Below are positions 52,884 to 61,975 of a DNA stretch of 64,000 nt, piece after piece. The DNA is taken from positions 15,454-79,453 of the forward strand of contig JADJVN010000022.1 in the NCBI GenBank assembly GCA_016710585.1. Direction: 5' to 3'. Below the pieces are notes generated by a model. That model saw only the letters and a program-made list of their open reading frames with translations, was not told the DNA's origin and did no database searches. Positions within the stretch are counted from its first letter, which is position 1; the number at the start of each line of letters is the position of its first letter. The position numbers and the translations under genes are program-made. The DNA is from Saprospiraceae bacterium (GTDB lineage: Bacteria > Bacteroidota > Bacteroidia > Chitinophagales > Saprospiraceae).

Positions 52884-54770
52884 TTAGCTTTTGGCCAATA
52901 ATTCTTCTATGGATTCAATACTTATTGGATGGTAGGATTTTTTTGCTTTCTGAAAAATAATTTCAGCTATCTTGATTTGTCCCTGTTCAGTCAGCGCTGT
53001 ATATAAGGTTATCAAGAACTTCCTCCTCCCCTTTTCACAAAGAAAAGCTTCTATATTCTTGTAATATTGCTTTGCGTCACCGTTTTTAATCACATATTCC
53101 AACCAAGCACATTGTATTTCTGCATTACCAGAATTTGACAATTGAAATGCATTGTCCAGCGTTTTAACAATGAATTTTTGACTGTCTTGAGGTAAGGTTC
53201 GGATTAAATGAAGCCATTCATGTGTACTATAATTTTTAGCATCAATTTCACTCGTTTTTTTTGACTTTAAAAACTGATTCACTTGAGTTTCTACATTATT
53301 GAACTTAGCATAAGTATAAGATGGTTTGAATTCTGGTAATCCGGGTGTATGTATCCAAACTTTTATAGCATCTAACATTTTTGTATCATTATGAATCAAA
53401 TTTTCAGTTAAAAATTTTTCAAATTTAGATGCATTCATTGATTGAAATTTAAATTTATCAAAATAGGCTTTCAAAAATGAATCAAACTTTTCTCTCCCAT
53501 AATGCTCTTCAAGCATCCTTAAAAATAATTTGCCCTTCTCATAGGCAATATCACCTAAACTTAACTCTGGATCTTGCCCTTCCAAATCCATATGTAATTT
53601 AGTGAGTGGATCAAGACTATCACTGCTGCGAACTGTTTTTTGTAAATCCTGATAGCCCAATATACTTAACATGTCAGCATATTCTTTTCCATACAGGCTC
53701 TCCATAATTCTGCTTTCAAAATAGGTGGTGAAACCTTCATTTATCCAGAAATCATTCCATGTTGAATTTGTAATGAGATTACCTGACCATGAATGAGCCA
53801 GCTCATGAGCTAACAATGAAGTCAGACTTCTATCCCCAGCAATGACACTTGGTGTCACAAAAGTAAGCATTGGATTTTCCATGCCACCAAAAGGGAAGCT
53901 GGGTGGCAGAACTAATACATCATATCTGCCCCAAGGATATTTACCGTACAAGTTTTCAGCAGTGAGCAACATCTTTTCCAGATCTTCAAACTCATTTTTT
54001 GCCTTTTCAATTAATGATGGTGAGGCATAGACACCAGTATGATCCCCAATTGGTAGAAATGAGAATTCACCAACTGCTAGTGCTAAAAGATAAGCTGGAA
54101 TTGGAAAGTTCATTTCAAACTTATAATTCCCAGTTGGATTCATATTTTGTGTATTATTGGCACTCATAGCAGCCATCATGCCTTTAGGTACATTTATTTC
54201 TGCTGAATAAGTAAATCTCATACCTGGCCCGTCTGGAACAGGTATCCAGGTTCGCGCATAAATTGACTGACTTTGTGTAAACAGATAAGGGAATTTTTTT
54301 GAATCGGTTTGCTCTTTATCAATCCACATCAATGCTGCAGCATCATCAGTGGTATTATAATTAATTTCTACTGTCGGAAATGCAGGATTCAGATCTATCA
54401 CAAGTGCTTTTCCAAGAATAGAATCTGATTCCCCAAACTTAAATTTCGTATTTATTGTAGAAGACTCATTCAATAAATCAACTGATTTTATTTCCAAGCC
54501 TCTAGTGTCCAAAATAAGCTCTTTGCCAAAACCAGGATTCAAAGTATATCTGGCCTTAGCCACAATCTTTCTGGCAGGAAAATCAATATTAGCGATAAGA
54601 TGCAAATGCTTGATCGAACTTATTTCAGGTTTCGAAAAACTATGAGGATCGTGATCAAAATTTAATTCATTGGAACTACTGTCAGTAACTAATTTTATAT
54701 CTTTTTTTTCAGTTTTACAAGTAAAAAAGATAAAAACTAAGCCACAGAAAAGTAAAATAGATTTATACAT
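52884..54770 (-). CDS. M1-family zinc aminopeptidase, lipoprotein
   Basis: A 628-residue aminopeptidase/leukotriene A4 hydrolase-like enzyme. Lipobox FFTCKTE (Cys18) predicts membrane anchoring. It has GGMENP (295-300, N-terminal amine binding), zinc motif HELAHSWSG (His322, Glu323, His326) and third ligand Glu345 in WINEGFTTYFE. The C-terminal armadillo-like helical domain completes the LTA4H type. It follows fhs by 27 bases and precedes the S46 gene; both neighbours act on peptides in the periplasm. Confidence 0.93.
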   Translation of the reverse strand: MYKSILLFCGLVFIFFTCKTEKKDIKLVTDSSSNELNFDHDPHSFSKPEISSIKHLHLIANIDFPARKIVAKARYTLNPGFGKELILDTRGLEIKSVDLLNESSTINTKFKFGESDSILGKALVIDLNPAFPTVEINYNTTDDAAALMWIDKEQTDSKKFPYLFTQSQSIYARTWIPVPDGPGMRFTYSAEINVPKGMMAAMSANNTQNMNPTGNYKFEMNFPIPAYLLALAVGEFSFLPIGDHTGVYASPSLIEKAKNEFEDLEKMLLTAENLYGKYPWGRYDVLVLPPSFPFGGMENPMLTFVTPSVIAGDRSLTSLLAHELAHSWSGNLITNSTWNDFWINEGFTTYFESRIMESLYGKEYADMLSILGYQDLQKTVRSSDSLDPLTKLHMDLEGQDPELSLGDIAYEKGKLFLRMLEEHYGREKFDSFLKAYFDKFKFQSMNASKFEKFLTENLIHNDTKMLDAIKVWIHTPGLPEFKPSYTYAKFNNVETQVNQFLKSKKTSEIDAKNYSTHEWLHLIRTLPQDSQKFIVKTLDNAFQLSNSGNAEIQCAWLEYVIKNGDAKQYYKNIEAFLCEKGRRKFLITLYTALTEQGQIKIAEIIFQKAKKSYHPISIESIEELLAKS

Positions 54771-54797
54771 TTTATTGATTGTATTCTTAAAATTATA

Positions 54798-56468
54798 TTA
54801 AAACAATCCCGATATTATACCATCTGCATCAATGTTAATTAATTCAGCTGAAGGAATATCAGGAAGTCCTGGCATACGCATCATTTCACCAGTAATTGGA
54901 ACTAAAAATCCTGCACCAGCAGCAATTTCTATCTCACGCACTGTCAATGTAAAGTCTTTTGGTCTTCCGATCAAATCTGGATTATCTGAAAGCGATTTTT
55001 GCGTTTTAGCCATGCAGATAGGAAGGTGAGAGAGATTCAAAGATTGAATTCTCTTTATATCTGCTTTTGCATCTCCAGAATATTCTACTTGTTTTGCACC
55101 ATAAATTTTAGATGCAATAGCAAATATTTTTTCTTCGACTGTCCAATTCCATTCATAAACTGGATTAAAGCTCTTGTCACACTTATCTGCTAATGCAACG
55201 ACTTTTTCTGCCAACTCTATTGCCCCTTCTCCGCCTTTTGCCCATACTTCAGAATACACTGCTTCGACGCCCAATGCCGTGCAACGGTCTTTTATCACTT
55301 TTAACTCTTCGTCAGAATCCGTCACAAATTTATTTATAGCCACGACAGCAGAGAGTCCAAACTGCTTTGCATTTTCTAAATGTTTTTCAAGGTTGGCGCA
55401 GCCTTTTTCAACTGCTTTTGGATCATTTTCAGAAAGATTTTTTAATGACTTTCCGCCATGATATTTCAGTGCTCTTACTGTTGCGACAATAACGACAGCA
55501 TGAGGACTTAAACCAGCTGTGCGACATTTTATATTTAGAAATTTTTCAGCTCCCAGATCGAATCCAAAACCTGCTTCTGTAACCACATAATCTGAAAGAC
55601 TCATCCCCATTTTCGTTGCAATAATTGAATTTGTCCCTTGAGCAATGTTGGCAAAAGGACCTCCATGAATTATCGCTGGATTACCTTCAATAGTTTGGAC
55701 TAAATTGGGCTTGATCGCATCTTTTAACAATGCGGCCATGGCGCCTTCAGCTTTCAAATCTTTAGCATAAATTGGTTTTCTGTCCATTGTAAACCCAACA
55801 AAAATATTTCCCATTCTTCGCTTCAGATCTTCTAGGTCTTTTGACAAACAAAGAATAGCCATAATCTCGGAAGCAGCTGTTATATCAAAACCAGTCTCTC
55901 TAGGAACGCCATTCCCTGTACCTCCCAATCCAATGACTATTTTCCGCAATGACCTATCATTCATGTCCATTACTCGTTTCCATGCAATGGTGCGAGGATC
56001 TAGACCAAGACTGAATTTTTTATTTTGAATATTATTGTCTATTAATGCTGCCAACAAATTATTTGCCTTCTCAATTGCAGAAAAATCTCCTGTAAAATGT
56101 AAGTTTATATCTTCCATTGGAATAACCTGAGACCAACCGCCACCTGTTGCGCCCCCTTTCATCCCAAAAACTGGCCCCAAAGATGGTTCCCTTAAAACCA
56201 CGGTGGTTTTCCTTCCTATCCGATTCATCCCTTCTGCTAGACCAATCGATGTTGTGGTCTTTCCCTCACCTGCTGGAGTCGGTGAAATGGCAGAAACTAA
56301 GATTAGTTTACATCGTTTCACTTTGTCTTCATCTATGAGACTTAAAGGAAGCTTTGCTTTAAATTTCCCATATTGTTGAAGATCATCATCAGAAACATTT
56401 AGTTTTTGTGCTATTTTTACCACTGGAAGTGGCATGACAGACTGTGCAATTTCAATATCTGATTTCAT
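54798..56468 (-). CDS. fhs: Formate-tetrahydrofolate ligase
   Basis: Makes 10-formyl-THF from formate, THF and ATP. The 556-residue length is normal. It has the P-loop PTPAGEGKTTTS (63-74), REPSLGPVFGMKGGATGGG, INLHFTGDFSAIEKANNLL, GGTGNGVPRETGFDIT and VTEAGFGFDLGAEKF. Intact frame. Only 16 bases separate its start from the divergent TolB-like gene, so at least one promoter must lie inside coding sequence. Confidence 0.96.
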   Translation of the reverse strand: MKSDIEIAQSVMPLPVVKIAQKLNVSDDDLQQYGKFKAKLPLSLIDEDKVKRCKLILVSAISPTPAGEGKTTTSIGLAEGMNRIGRKTTVVLREPSLGPVFGMKGGATGGGWSQVIPMEDINLHFTGDFSAIEKANNLLAALIDNNIQNKKFSLGLDPRTIAWKRVMDMNDRSLRKIVIGLGGTGNGVPRETGFDITAASEIMAILCLSKDLEDLKRRMGNIFVGFTMDRKPIYAKDLKAEGAMAALLKDAIKPNLVQTIEGNPAIIHGGPFANIAQGTNSIIATKMGMSLSDYVVTEAGFGFDLGAEKFLNIKCRTAGLSPHAVVIVATVRALKYHGGKSLKNLSENDPKAVEKGCANLEKHLENAKQFGLSAVVAINKFVTDSDEELKVIKDRCTALGVEAVYSEVWAKGGEGAIELAEKVVALADKCDKSFNPVYEWNWTVEEKIFAIASKIYGAKQVEYSGDAKADIKRIQSLNLSHLPICMAKTQKSLSDNPDLIGRPKDFTLTVREIEIAAGAGFLVPITGEMMRMPGLPDIPSAELINIDADGIISGLF

Positions 56469-56484
56469 TTTTAATTTATTATAT

Positions 56485-57605
56485 ATGTTTGTTCAATTTG
56501 ATAGTTTAGCAAAAATTACTCCAAGTTTCTTAATTCTGCTTGTTTCTTTATTATCCTGCAAAAATCAAGAAAAAACTCAAAATAATCCTTCACCATCTAC
56601 AGGAGGCATAATGCACTATCCTGAAGAAAAGCACTTCAAAAATATGAAACAATTGACATTTGGAGGGAATAATGCTGAAGCCTATTGGAGTTTTGATGGC
56701 CAAAAGCTTACATTTCAGTCAGATTTTAAAAACTGGGGAGCAGATTGCGATCAAATTTTTTGGTTTAGACCCTTTCAGGATGATTTAAAGTCAGTTGTTC
56801 CAAACTATATTTCAAAGAAGAAAGGTAGAACTACGTGCTCCTATTTTATGCCTGGTGACAGCACTATCTTATTTGCATCGACATGTGGAAATGGCGAAAA
56901 TTGCCCTATTGTTCCTGAGAGAAAACCTGGAGGAAAATATGTCTGGCCTATCTATAATTCTTATGAAATTTATATTTCAGATTTGAGTGGCAAGGTGGTC
57001 GAACAACTAACTAATAATGAGTTTTATGATGCTGAAGGGACTATTTCACCTTTAGGCGATATGATGGTCTTTACGTCAAATAGATCAGGAGATTTAGAAC
57101 TTCATACGATGAATCTCAAAACAAAAGAAATTAAACAAATTACTACAGGCATAGGATATGATGGTGGTGCATTCTTTTCACCTGATGGCAAAAAAATCGT
57201 TTTCGAGCATCAAGACCCCAAACAGATCAGGAAAAAATGGAATATTTTGAATTGTTGAAAAATGAACAAGTTCAACCTACCAATATGGAAATCTATACTT
57301 GCAATATAGATGGCACTAATCTTCAGCAGATCACAAAATTAGGCAAAGCCAATTGGGCTCCTTTTTTTACACCAGATGGCAAGAAAATAATATTTTCTTC
57401 AAATCATGCTGCCAATAGAGGATTTCAATTCAATCTATACATGATCAATACGGATGGAACAGGATTGGAAAAAATAAGCCATGATGTTACCTTCGATTCA
57501 TTTCCAATGTTCTCACCAGATGGCAAATATTTAGTATTTTCTTCAAACCGAAATAATGGTGGGACAAGAGACACCAATTTATTCCTTGCTGAATGGGCTG
57601 ATTAA
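56485..57605 (+). CDS. TolB-like WD40/PD40 beta-propeller lipoprotein, frameshifted
   Basis: A ~373-residue lipoprotein starting at ATG 56485 (MFVQFDSLAKITPSFLILLVSLLSCKN, lipobox Cys). The in-frame ATG 56434 lies inside fhs antisense. PD40 repeats are visible: EAYWSFDGQKLTFQSD, GTISPLGDMMVFTSNRSGD, GAFFSPDGKKIVF, WAPFFTPDGKKIIFSSN, FPMFSPDGKYLVFSSNRN. Near 57205 one base appears lost: the propeller motif K-I-V-F-R-A-S-R-P then continues in the next frame through MEYFELLKNEQ to 57605. Probably a periplasmic or surface binding or scaffold protein. Confidence 0.85.
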
Positions 57606-57614
57606 TCAATTGCG

Positions 57615-58898
57615 ATGCAAAAAAAGTTAGTATTACTTGGAACATTCTGTATTTTGATGGTAAGCAACAAATTAACATTGGAAGCACAGGAATTAAAATT
57701 GAATATTGATATTGCTGAAAAGCTGGTTCAACTTCCACTTGCTTGTCTAGAAAGGCAATTCCCATATAAAACAGGAATTACTTTCAGTGACAGTAGTCTA
57801 GCCACTGCACCAATAAATTATCATCCCATATTCTATGGATGTTTTGATTGGCATTCTTCATTGCACGGTCATTGGTTGATAATCAGTCTGTTGAAAAAAT
57901 ATCCAAATCTTTCTTCACGAGAAAAAATATTAGAAATTTTCAACACAAACTTTACCGAAGAAAAATTCAAAAAAGAATTGACAATATTTCAAGATAGCAA
58001 CAATAAAAGTTTTGAACGAATGTATGGATGGGCATGGGCTTTCCAGCTCTACAGCGAATTGATCACTTGGAATCAAAGCGATGCTAAAAAATGGGCCAAA
58101 GCGATGGAGCCACTCATTGCCACATTTAGGCAGAACACCATAAAATTCCTTGATTTATTAATTTACCCAATCCGCAGTGGAGAGCACACAAATCTTGCTT
58201 TTGCTTTAAGAATGGCTTATGACTTTGCTGTGTTGACTGAAGATGAATCATTCAAACAAAGAATTATCAAGGCAGGATTGCAGTATTATAAGCAGGATAA
58301 AAATGCTTCGTTTTCGTGGGAGCCAAGTGGTTATGATTTTTTATCTCCTATACTTGAAGAGGCAGCATTCATGTCAAGGATCATGACTGAATCTGATTAT
58401 AAAAAATGGCTAAAACAATTCCTACCAGATATATTAAAAAAGGATTTTAATCTTCCAGTAGCCCAAGTAAAAGATAGAACAGACGGTAAATTAGTTCATC
58501 TAGATGGACTTAATCTCAGTCGAGCGTGGTGTCTCATTGAGATTAAAAATGCGCTAAGTAAAAGCATTCCATTGCAATCCAAGAATCAACTTCAAGAATG
58601 CATAGATGCGCATTTAAAAGCAGGATTTCAATCATTAAAAAGTGGAGATTATGCAGGGGAACATTGGTTGGCTACTTTTGCTACCTATACTCTATTAAAA
58701 CATAGAAACAAAAATGATATAAAAAATAGTGGAGCTGCCGGGATTCGAACCCGGGTCCAGAGAAAGAACCAAATAACTTTCTACATGCTTAGTTTCTCAT
58801 TTAGTTGTCAGCAGAAGAGGAGCTTAAGAAACGAGCTTTCTTCCACTTATTCTCTATTTTCTCATTCTTTTACCGAGACATCTCAAGAACCAGCCTAA
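57615..58898 (+). CDS. DUF2891 protein, reading frame runs on into antisense tmRNA
   Basis: A secreted protein (signal MQKKLVLLGTFCILMVSNKLTLEAQ) of the DUF2891 family: LACLERQFPYKTG, HPIFYGCFDWHSSLHGHWLI, RMYGWAWAFQL, RSGEHTNLAFALRMAYDFA, SWEPSGYDFLSP and GEHWLATFATYTLLK. Conserved His/Asp/Trp residues suggest an (alpha/alpha) barrel hydrolase, but no activity is known to me. The family content ends near 58715. The called frame then continues 169 bases antisense to tmRNA, where the peptide is not meaningful. A one-base indel in the A-rich stretch 58700-58726 would restore a stop before the tmRNA. Confidence 0.8.
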   Translation: MQKKLVLLGTFCILMVSNKLTLEAQELKLNIDIAEKLVQLPLACLERQFPYKTGITFSDSSLATAPINYHPIFYGCFDWHSSLHGHWLIISLLKKYPNLSSREKILEIFNTNFTEEKFKKELTIFQDSNNKSFERMYGWAWAFQLYSELITWNQSDAKKWAKAMEPLIATFRQNTIKFLDLLIYPIRSGEHTNLAFALRMAYDFAVLTEDESFKQRIIKAGLQYYKQDKNASFSWEPSGYDFLSPILEEAAFMSRIMTESDYKKWLKQFLPDILKKDFNLPVAQVKDRTDGKLVHLDGLNLSRAWCLIEIKNALSKSIPLQSKNQLQECIDAHLKAGFQSLKSGDYAGEHWLATFATYTLLKHRNKNDIKNSGAAGIRTRVQRKNQITFYMLSFSFSCQQKRSLRNELSSTYSLFSHSFTETSQEPA

Positions 58899-59093
58899 TG
58901 GGTTTGATACGCGACAAGAGCTTATTAGGCTAAGGCTCTATAGCATAGAAGCAAATTAATTCCTAGAATTAAGCTGCAACAGCAAAAGTTGTATTGCCAT
59001 TTGTGATTTGATAACTGTTTTTTACGTAGCAGGCTATCATCCTACGGCATGCTTATTAATCGACCGCATTTCCTGTCGATTCCATTCAACCCC
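58730..59093 (-). ncRNA. ssrA: Transfer-messenger RNA
   Basis: A 364-base tmRNA. The 5' end GGGGTTG pairs with 3' CAGCTCC (two G-U pairs); the T arm CCGGG TTCGAAT CCCGG and discriminator A are clear. The resume region GCTACGTAAAAAAC leads to a tag frame ending ...NTTFAVAA-stop (58969-59022), with the usual Ala-Ala end. CCA is not encoded. Pseudoknot-rich sequence fills the middle. It rescues stalled ribosomes. Confidence 0.92.
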
Positions 59094-59249
59094 AATAATA
59101 CAATGAACATTTAACAGGTGAAACGTAAAATTAAAAAAATAAGTTCCACAAAAAAATATTCCATACAATAACACTTAATGAGATTAATTCTAATATTTTA
59201 ATTAATTAAACTTCTTAATAAGCATTGGCTTTCTCAAATTAAATTAGTT

Positions 59250-60207
59250 CTAACTCAAATATTCTTGCAGATTTGTTTGGATACGTTCATTGATATTCAA
59301 GTGAACTTCCCTATTGAATGCTCTTCCAATAATTCTCTCATACAGATCAATATATCTTTCACTGATTTGCCATACTAATGCATCTGGCATCTCAGGCATC
59401 AATTGATCTTCATGTCCTTGAAATCCTTTAGATATCAACCATTCTCTAACGAATTCTTTTGAAAGTTGTATTTGTTTCTCTTGCCTTGATTGACGATCAG
59501 TATATCCTTCCTTGATATAATACCTAGAACTATCAGGAGTATGGATTTCATCCATCAATGTGAGTTGACCATCATATAACCCAAATTCATATTTAGTATC
59601 CACTAAAATTAAACCTTGAGCATCTGCCATAGCACTGCCTCTTGCAAATGACTCAAGTGAATAGATCTTGAGTTGATCCCATATGGCGCTTGATACTATA
59701 TCGCGCTTGATAACTTCATCTATTGAAATATCTTCATCATGACCTTCACTTGCCTTTGTTGTTGGTGTGATGATTGGGGTATCCAATTTCTCCCCTTCGA
59801 CATAACCTTCTCTCAAGCTTACACCACAGAGCATTCGAGCGCCTTTTTTGATAGGTTCTCCATAAATGACCCGCCATATATCCTCTCACAACCATTTCAA
59901 GAGGAATAGCATCACATTTCTTCCCGATTGAAACATTGGGATCTGGTGAAGATTCAATCCATATAGGACAAATATCTCGAACAGAATCCAAAAAATGAGC
60001 AGCGATTTGGTTAAGAACTTGACCTTTAAAAGGAATGGGTCTAGGTAATATATGGTCGAAAGCTGAAATGCGATCTGTAGCTACGAGCACTATCTTGTCG
60101 GATAAAAAATAAACATCTCTTACCTTCCCTCGATAAACTTCAATTTGATTCTTAAAATGTAAATCTGATCGTTGGATGCAAAGTTTTTCAGGAGTTGTTT
60201 GAATCAT
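59250..60207 (-). CDS. purC: SAICAR synthase, frameshifted
   Basis: Purine synthesis enzyme joining CAIR and aspartate, about 318 residues. The N-terminal frame (from 60207) has YRGKVRDVYFL, VATDRISAFDHILPRPIPFKGQVLNQ and VVRGYMAGHLWRTYQ. The C-terminal frame (to 59250) has TPIITPTTKASEGHDEDIS, LILVDTKYEFGLYDG and DEIHTPDSSRYY. They join in a run of six A (plus-strand T 59844-59849): with five A it reads RTYQKGARMLCGV, the family sequence. Almost certainly a functional gene with a read error. Confidence 0.92.
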
Positions 60208-60216
60208 AAAATTCTA

Positions 60217-60645
60217 CTATATATTTCGCACCGTATTCCTATCGAGAATTATATCTTTCAATTGTTTGATCGCAGCATATTCATTGGGTAAAACTTTTTT
60301 AAAAGCATCTCTAATCATGACATATGTGCCTCGCTCTAATTCTGGCACCATGGTGTTGATCTTATTCTTGACTAAATTGACATCTAATTTAATCATAGAT
60401 CTGATACGCGGTATATCATGCCAGTCTCCTTCAATTGCAATGGTCTTCATACTTTGACCATCTGGACCTTCAGACTCAAACTCAATAAAATTTTGAGCAG
60501 AAGATTGATCTGTTGTTTCTATATATTCGTTTCCATGAAGCAATGACCAATACTGATCTAGATCTTCCTGCTTGTAAAGCAGAATTTCCATGCCCTTTTC
60601 ATGCATTCTATAAACGATTAATCTAATTTTATTCCGAACTGTCAT
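60217..60645 (-). CDS. Conserved hypothetical protein, NUDIX-like
   Basis: A 142-residue protein beginning VRNKIRLIVYRMHEKGMEILLYKQ, which resembles the first strands of NUDIX hydrolases, and later HDIPRIRSMIKLDV and MIRDAFKKVLPNEYAAIKQLKDII. The NUDIX box itself (GxxxxxExxxxxREUxEExGU) is not visible. It may be a degenerate member without catalysis. It lies 9 bases upstream of purC and is probably cotranscribed. Confidence 0.6.
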   Translation of the reverse strand: MTVRNKIRLIVYRMHEKGMEILLYKQEDLDQYWSLLHGNEYIETTDQSSAQNFIEFESEGPDGQSMKTIAIEGDWHDIPRIRSMIKLDVNLVKNKINTMVPELERGTYVMIRDAFKKVLPNEYAAIKQLKDIILDRNTVRNI

Positions 60646-60776
60646 ACAGGTGCTAAGATATATAAAAAATTATGATTTAATAAATCGAATTTAGACAAAG
60701 GCTTATCATTTTGTCAAATAGGATTAAAAACTATTGAATATCAAAACATTAAGATTTATTATGCAAAAACCAATAT

Positions 60777-61793
60777 TTATTTTCGACGGCTTTTTTCCCA
60801 TGCCCAAGCTGTGGACATAATATCATCGATGCCATATTTTGGTGTCCAGCCCAACTCATTTTGTGCTTTTTCAATCGTTGAATAGATAAATGGTATATCT
60901 CCTTCTCTTTTTAACCCTATTCTTTTATTTAGTTCAATTCCTGCAATAGATTCAAATGATTGGACTGCCTCTAGGACACTAACCCCTTGTCCAGTTCCCA
61001 GATTGAATACTTCATAGGATTTATTTTGTTTACCTAAAAATATATATTCCAAAGCTAAACGATGTGCTGATGCCAAATCTTCGATATGAATAAAATCTCG
61101 AATGCATGACCCATCTCTTGTATTGTAATCTACCCCATGAATATCCAATCTCTCTCTTACACCAATGGCTGTTTCTGTAATACTTGGGACTAAATTTAAT
61201 GCAGGATTAATCGGCAGTTCTCCTAACTTACCTGAATGATGTGCCCCTGCCGGATTAAAATATCTTAGGGAAATGGCTTTTAATTTTGAATTTAAATAAA
61301 CGTCTTGAATGATTTGTTCACCCATTTGCTTAGTTCGCCCATAAGGTGAGCCAGTGGGAAGAAATGGACTTGTTTCATCAACAGGTTGCTTCTCTGTAAT
61401 TCCATAAACAGTGCAAGATGATGAGAAAATAAATGCCTCAATAGATTTCGTCTGTACAGCATTCAAAATGTTCATTAGGCTGCACAAATTATTTTCATAA
61501 TAGAGCAAAGGATTAGTAACAGACTCTCCTACTGACTTCAATGCTGCAAAATGAATAAGTCCATCAATATGCCCAATCTGTTCAAAAAAAGAACTGCATT
61601 CTTCTTTGTTTGACAGGTCAATAACACAGTTATTAATCTTTTTTCCAGTGATTTCATAAATACTTTGAAGCGGGGTTTCATTTGAATTGATGTGCGAATC
61701 AGCACTGATGACCTCATAACCATTTTCCAACAACTCTACCATAGTATGGCTACCGATGTATCCACAAGCTCCAGTAACTAATATCCTTTTCAA
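60777..61793 (-). CDS. galE: UDP-glucose 4-epimerase
   Basis: A 338-residue extended SDR. Cofactor motif GACGYIGSHT (residues 7-16), DLSNKEEC (NAD adenine ring), SSSCTVYG with the catalytic Ser region, SPYGRTKQMGE (Tyr-x-x-x-Lys), LRYFNPAGAHHSG, and RDGSCIRDFIHIEDLA. It interconverts UDP-glucose and UDP-galactose for envelope glycans. Intact. Confidence 0.95.
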   Translation of the reverse strand: MKRILVTGACGYIGSHTMVELLENGYEVISADSHINSNETPLQSIYEITGKKINNCVIDLSNKEECSSFFEQIGHIDGLIHFAALKSVGESVTNPLLYYENNLCSLMNILNAVQTKSIEAFIFSSSCTVYGITEKQPVDETSPFLPTGSPYGRTKQMGEQIIQDVYLNSKLKAISLRYFNPAGAHHSGKLGELPINPALNLVPSITETAIGVRERLDIHGVDYNTRDGSCIRDFIHIEDLASAHRLALEYIFLGKQNKSYEVFNLGTGQGVSVLEAVQSFESIAGIELNKRIGLKREGDIPFIYSTIEKAQNELGWTPKYGIDDIMSTAWAWEKSRRK

Positions 61794-61975
61794 AATAAAT
61801 GTCTTAAATTATAAGCAAAACTACAAAAAAAAAAGTAAATTTTGATTTGCTCAGGGTAAATCCAAAAAGTCAGACTGTTATAAAATCAAAAATTCTACAA
61901 AAAGTATTACTTTTGCTTATACTTATTACGATACAAATCAGTACAATAAATTCAATAACTAGTAAAACCTGTACA

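Noticed and set aside
61847..61975. 43-residue N-terminal extension of the lamin-tail protein
   Set aside because: It would place the typical signal peptide (MKKFFTFLIALLYLQ) internally; start moved to 61976.
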